Made by a program: the position numbers and the translations under genes
Notes under the pieces: model-generated
Databases searched by the model: none
The model's input: the letters and a program-made list of their open reading frames with translations, nothing else
Told to the model about the DNA's origin: nothing
DNA from: Pseudomonadota bacterium
Lineage (GTDB): Bacteria; Pseudomonadota; Gammaproteobacteria; Natronospirales; REEB76
Direction of reading: 5' to 3'
Assembly: GCA_021779005.1 (NCBI GenBank)
Contig: JAJYBN010000006.1
Span: forward strand, 1 to 15,355
DNA: 15,355 bases
Shown: positions 12,414 through 15,355 of the stretch, one piece after another
How positions within the stretch are numbered: position 1 is the stretch's first letter
Layout of the letters: each line of letters opens with the position of its first letter

Positions 12414-14216
12414 TCAGGCACTGCGCCGCTGTGGCGCCGGCTGCGGGGTCTGGTCAGCGGCATACGGAATCTTGAGGGTGGATTTTTGCATGTCCCAGGC
12501 AGCCGTGGGGCAGCGCTCTGCGCACAGGCCACAGTGCACGCATTGGTCCTCATCCTTGACCATCACCCGACCGGTTTGCTTGAGTGCTGCCGAGACATAC
12601 AACGGCTGCTGGCGATTATCCGCCGGCGCCTTGAGACGCGAACGCAAGTCATCCTCCTCGCCATTAGCAGTGATGGTGAGGCAGGCGGTGGGACAGACGT
12701 CGATGCAGGCGTCGCATTCAATGCACAGTGGTGCAAAGAACACGGTCTGGATGTCGCAGTTGAGACAGCGCTCGACCTCGACCTGGGTATGTTCGGCGTC
12801 GAACCCCAGTTCCACTTCGATGTTGATCTTTTTGAAACGTTCCTTGAGGCTCACATGCGGCACCAGCCTGCGCACGGATGGATCGAAACTGTTGCTATAG
12901 CTCCATTCATGGATGCCCATCTTGGTGCTGGCGAGGTTCATGCCGTAGGGCAGGCGCGCATTCTGATCCTCGCCCTGGCAGTATTTATGGATTGAGATCG
13001 CAGCTTGATGACCATGCTCCACCGCCCAGATGATGTTCTTGGGACCGAAGGCCGAGTCACCACCGAAGAACACCCCTGGCAAGGTGGATTGCATGGTGAT
13101 TTTGTCCACTACCGGCACATGCCACTGGTCGAGCTCGATGCCGGCGTCGGATTCGATCCATGGAAACGCATTCTCCTGGCCGATGGCCAGCACGATATCA
13201 TCGGCGGGATAAAACTTTTCACCCAGCATTTTGGACTTCATCTTGCCATGGTCATCATGGTATTCCAGCACTTCGAACAGCATGCCGGCGACGCGCCCGT
13301 TCTTGATTACAAATTCCTTGGGTGAATGGCACTCCACCATTTCCACGCTTTCCTCGATAGCTTCCTCCAATTCCCAATCGGAGGCCTTGGTCATGCTCAG
13401 CGGCTTGCGTGCCATGACCTTCACATCGTCAGCACCGATGCGCAACGAACTGCGGCAGCAATCCATGGCGGTATTGCCAGCGCCGATGATCAGTACCCGT
13501 TTGCCGATGGAATCGATATGCCCGAAGGCCACGGACTCCAGCCAGTCGATCCCAATGTGGACATGGGTCTTATCATCGTAACGGCCTGGGATCTCGAGAT
13601 TCTTGCCGCGTGGCGCGCCGCTACCAACGAAGACCGCGTCGAAACCCTGTTGCAGCAGCGCGCGCATGCTGTTGATGGGCTGGTTCAGGCGCAGATCTAC
13701 GCCCATTTTCACGATCGTGCTGATCTCCTCACTCAGCACCCTCGCCGGCAGCCGGAACGCCGGGATGTTGGTGCGCATCAGACCGCCCGGCTCGTGCTGT
13801 TTCTCGAATATCACCACTTCATAACCCAGCGGCATAAGATCGTTGGCGACCGTGAGCGAGGCACAGCCGGCGCCGACGCAGGCGATGCGCTTGCCGTTCT
13901 TGCGTTTTGGAATCTGTGGCAACAACGCGCTGATCTCGTCCTTGTTATCCGCCGCCACGCGTTTCAGCCGGCAGATGGCCACTGGCTTTTCATCCACGCG
14001 TGCGCGGCGGCAGGCGGGTTCACACGGCCGGTCGCAGACCCGCCCCAGGATACCCGGGAACACGTTGGATTCCCGGTTCAACATGTAGGCATCGGTGTAC
14101 CGGCCCTGGGCGATGAGTCGGATGTACTCGGGAACATTGGTATGTGCCGGGCAGGCCCATTGGCAATCCACGACCCGGTGAAAGTAGTCGGGATTGGAGG
14201 TGTCGGTTGGCTTCAC
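12414..14216 (-). CDS. korC: GltD-like FAD/NAD(P) oxidoreductase subunit with C-terminal ferredoxin domain, partner of KorAB
   Basis: A 600-residue electron-transfer subunit. An N-terminal GltD-type Fe-S region has CQWAC (C18, C22), CDRPCEPAC (C61, C65, C69) and C82. An FAD Rossmann motif GAGCAS sits at 115-120, an NAD(P) motif GAGNTAMD at 245-252, and VFFGGDSAFGP closes the FAD site. The C-terminal 2x[4Fe-4S] domain has C498/C501/C504/C508 and C559/C562/C565/C569, plus extra CLNC (C484, C487) and C512. Standing before korA and korB, it would move electrons between KorAB and NAD(P), as in the three-subunit 2-oxoglutarate:NADP+ oxidoreductase of Azoarcus evansii. I prefer the GTG at 14216, which has GGAG five bases upstream and begins VKPTDTSNPDYFHR; the ATG at 14255 has AAGAGG directly abutting it, too close to serve. 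The FAD motif lacks the usual GPAG. The symbol is by analogy. Confidence 0.88.
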   Translation of the reverse strand: MKPTDTSNPDYFHRVVDCQWACPAHTNVPEYIRLIAQGRYTDAYMLNRESNVFPGILGRVCDRPCEPACRRARVDEKPVAICRLKRVAADNKDEISALLPQIPKRKNGKRIACVGAGCASLTVANDLMPLGYEVVIFEKQHEPGGLMRTNIPAFRLPARVLSEEISTIVKMGVDLRLNQPINSMRALLQQGFDAVFVGSGAPRGKNLEIPGRYDDKTHVHIGIDWLESVAFGHIDSIGKRVLIIGAGNTAMDCCRSSLRIGADDVKVMARKPLSMTKASDWELEEAIEESVEMVECHSPKEFVIKNGRVAGMLFEVLEYHDDHGKMKSKMLGEKFYPADDIVLAIGQENAFPWIESDAGIELDQWHVPVVDKITMQSTLPGVFFGGDSAFGPKNIIWAVEHGHQAAISIHKYCQGEDQNARLPYGMNLASTKMGIHEWSYSNSFDPSVRRLVPHVSLKERFKKINIEVELGFDAEHTQVEVERCLNCDIQTVFFAPLCIECDACIDVCPTACLTITANGEEDDLRSRLKAPADNRQQPLYVSAALKQTGRVMVKDEDQCVHCGLCAERCPTAAWDMQKSTLKIPYAADQTPQPAPQRRSA

Positions 14217-14221
14217 AGATG

Positions 14222-14225
14222 CTCC
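14222..14225 (-). promoter_or_regulatory. Shine-Dalgarno favouring the GTG start of korC
   Basis: GGAG on the minus strand, five bases before the GTG at 14216. The alternative ATG at 14255 lacks a properly spaced site and would add 13 low-complexity residues (MTGGIPSPAAGAS). Confidence 0.6.
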
Positions 14226-14305
14226 GGCCGCGGGGCTGGGTATCCCACCGGTCATCCTCTTATGGAAGACGGCCGGTGAGTTCTGCGCCCCGAAAATAGG
14301 CGTTT

Positions 14306-14311
14306 ATCATA
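14306..14311 (-). promoter_or_regulatory. Possible -10 element of the kor operon
   Basis: TATGAT on the minus strand in the 176-base gap between the cyclase stop and the korC start. Predicted transcription would begin near 14299, giving a leader of about 80 bases to the GTG. The bases at -35 (TTTTCT at 16-base spacing) match poorly. Apart from this, the gap shows no clear operator or terminator. Confidence 0.3.
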
Positions 14312-14392
14312 GACTAGTGCGGTGAAAAGAAAAGTCCGGTTTCACGCAAATCTGCATAATTAATGACATGAATCAAGATCCAAAGCCGGCCT

Positions 14393-15355
14393 TCAGCCGC
14401 TCGAGCTGGCCGCCATCCCTGGTACGGTGCGTTCATCCCTGCTGGCGCGTTTTTGCGCATACATGGAACGGTCAGCTTCATGCAGGGCGATTTCAATGTT
14501 TTCCACGCTGCTGAAATCCGCCGCGCCAACACTGGCCCGTATCTTGATGAGGGCGCCACTATCGGCCAATTTGAGTGAAGGCGCAGTGGCAATCAGTTCC
14601 TGTATACGCGGACCGGCAATACTCGCCACCGCACGCGGCATGACCACCAGGAATTCATCGCCGCCCAGACGGTAAAGCTTGTCCGACGGTCGCAATCCAG
14701 CGCGTAATACACTCGCAAAATGCTTGAGCAACTCATCACCATACTTGTGCCCGTAGATGTCATTCACATCCTTTAGGTTGTCCATATCCAGTACCACCAG
14801 TGCCCCGAAGGCGCCTTGGGCATCCTCGAGACCTGCACCCTCGTTGAATGCTCGGCGGTTATAAGCCCCGGTCATGGAATCGAGCAAGGATTCACGCAAC
14901 AACTGTTCATGGGCGATACGCAGCTCGTGATGGGCGGTGTCGATCTCGCGCTTGGCGTCCTCGAACAGCACCAGCACCATGCCGAAGGCCAGCAGCATGC
15001 ACAGTGTCAAATCGAGGTAATTATTCGGTCCCCCCATCAATTTTTGCAGATTCAGGTCGATATGAACACCTGGAATCGCGAACGTCAGCAGCGTCACCAG
15101 GTAAACAATCCATAGCACCAGGCTCGCGGCCAGCACGATGCCGGTGGTCCGCGTGCCAAGGCTGCGGCGCGACACGGGCAACGCCAACATAGCCACGCTG
15201 CAAAAGGCATACACAACCACGTTGCACAGTCCCTGCCAAAATATGATGGCATACAACGTGGACGAGGCCATCACCGATATCAGTGTGAATGCACCAATCC
15301 CAGCCCATAGCCAACGCATCAAGCCGCTAAGTGGATGCGACATGCCCTTGAGGTA
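14393..15355 (-). CDS. Membrane-anchored GGDEF diguanylate cyclase (N terminus beyond window)
   Basis: The visible part makes cyclic di-GMP from two GTP at the inner membrane. Residue numbers count from the internal ATG at 15343. Four hydrophobic helices lie at about 12-36, 38-57, 66-89 and 110-127. A linker coiled coil (EDAKREIDTAHHELRIAHEQLLRE, broken here only by its short length) leads into DSMTGAYNRRAF (155-166), LDMDNLKDVND with Mg-binding Asp186, and RLGGDEF (225-231). An RxxD inhibitory site, RPSD (218-221), sits five residues before GGDEF, so product inhibition is expected. The cyclase domain appears complete and active. The reading frame stays open through the window edge (YLKG before that Met) and the Met has no properly spaced Shine-Dalgarno, so the protein probably starts upstream and has more membrane helices. 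The sensed signal is unknown. Confidence 0.92.
   Translation of the reverse strand, partial: YLKGMSHPLSGLMRWLWAGIGAFTLISVMASSTLYAIIFWQGLCNVVVYAFCSVAMLALPVSRRSLGTRTTGIVLAASLVLWIVYLVTLLTFAIPGVHIDLNLQKLMGGPNNYLDLTLCMLLAFGMVLVLFEDAKREIDTAHHELRIAHEQLLRESLLDSMTGAYNRRAFNEGAGLEDAQGAFGALVVLDMDNLKDVNDIYGHKYGDELLKHFASVLRAGLRPSDKLYRLGGDEFLVVMPRAVASIAGPRIQELIATAPSLKLADSGALIKIRASVGAADFSSVENIEIALHEADRSMYAQKRASRDERTVPGMAASSSG

Noticed and set aside
12410..12553. Longer N terminus for KorA (48 extra codons)
   Set aside because: The extension lies inside the korC ferredoxin-coding region in another frame and does not look like a gamma domain; the domain begins right after the ATG at 12409.
13326..14279. 317-codon open frame on the plus strand opposite korC
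   Set aside because: Same reason: a shadow of the korC codons, with no recognisable domain, while the opposite strand has full Fe-S, FAD and NAD(P) motifs.
14256..14392. Terminator after the diguanylate cyclase
   Set aside because: A GC-rich imperfect repeat lies at the stop and a T-rich stretch about 60 bases later, but they are too far apart to form one intrinsic terminator.

Overview
The window looks like chromosomal core DNA from a moderately GC-rich gammaproteobacterium. Evidence: a GreB-type elongation factor, a zinc-ribbon thioredoxin 2, a REP-like hairpin of the kind common in gammaproteobacterial intergenic DNA, and compact gene packing. The three-gene 2-oxoglutarate oxidoreductase cluster is a type I associate with proteobacteria that run ferredoxin-linked metabolism. 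I cannot name the genus. There is no phage, insertion sequence, CRISPR array or RNA gene, and no gene-free stretch longer than 300 bases.

Left end (1-1003, minus strand): a small redox-response unit. An ArsR-family regulator with a cysteine pair lies upstream of an Old Yellow Enzyme flavin reductase cut by the window edge. The regulator has a near-consensus sigma70 promoter whose spacer holds a perfect inverted repeat. The predicted transcription start falls on the A of its ATG, so the message is probably leaderless. A short terminator-like hairpin and a degenerate second copy of the operator sit between the two genes. The layout recalls CyeR/Cye1 of Corynebacterium glutamicum.

Middle (1004-9492): unrelated housekeeping genes. 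These are a 597-residue acyl-CoA dehydrogenase (GTG start); family X DNA polymerase with a PHP nuclease domain; a small HExxH metallopeptidase-like protein overlapping the polX end by 4 bases; a six-helix DUF998 membrane protein diverging from it across 19 bases; greB; trxC; two tightly spaced cysteine-rich genes of unknown function converging on trxC; a saccharopine dehydrogenase/lysine 6-dehydrogenase-like enzyme; a 130-residue unknown; and a 35-residue lysine-rich microprotein.

Right side (9552-14255, minus strand): an operon I call korC-korA-korB. A GltD-like FAD/NAD(P) subunit with added ferredoxin clusters is followed by the fused gamma-alpha and the beta subunit of a 2-oxoacid (probably 2-oxoglutarate) oxidoreductase. 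Together they would pass electrons from CoA-dependent 2-oxoglutarate oxidation through Fe-S clusters and FAD to NAD(P), with or without free ferredoxin. At the right edge is a membrane-bound diguanylate cyclase with intact GGDEF and RxxD motifs, whose N terminus lies outside the window.

The most novel-looking items are the leaderless, self-operated arsR promoter with its paired operator, and the uncharacterised pair of cysteine-rich proteins. I did not find a defence island, biosynthetic cluster or other clearly new multi-gene system.
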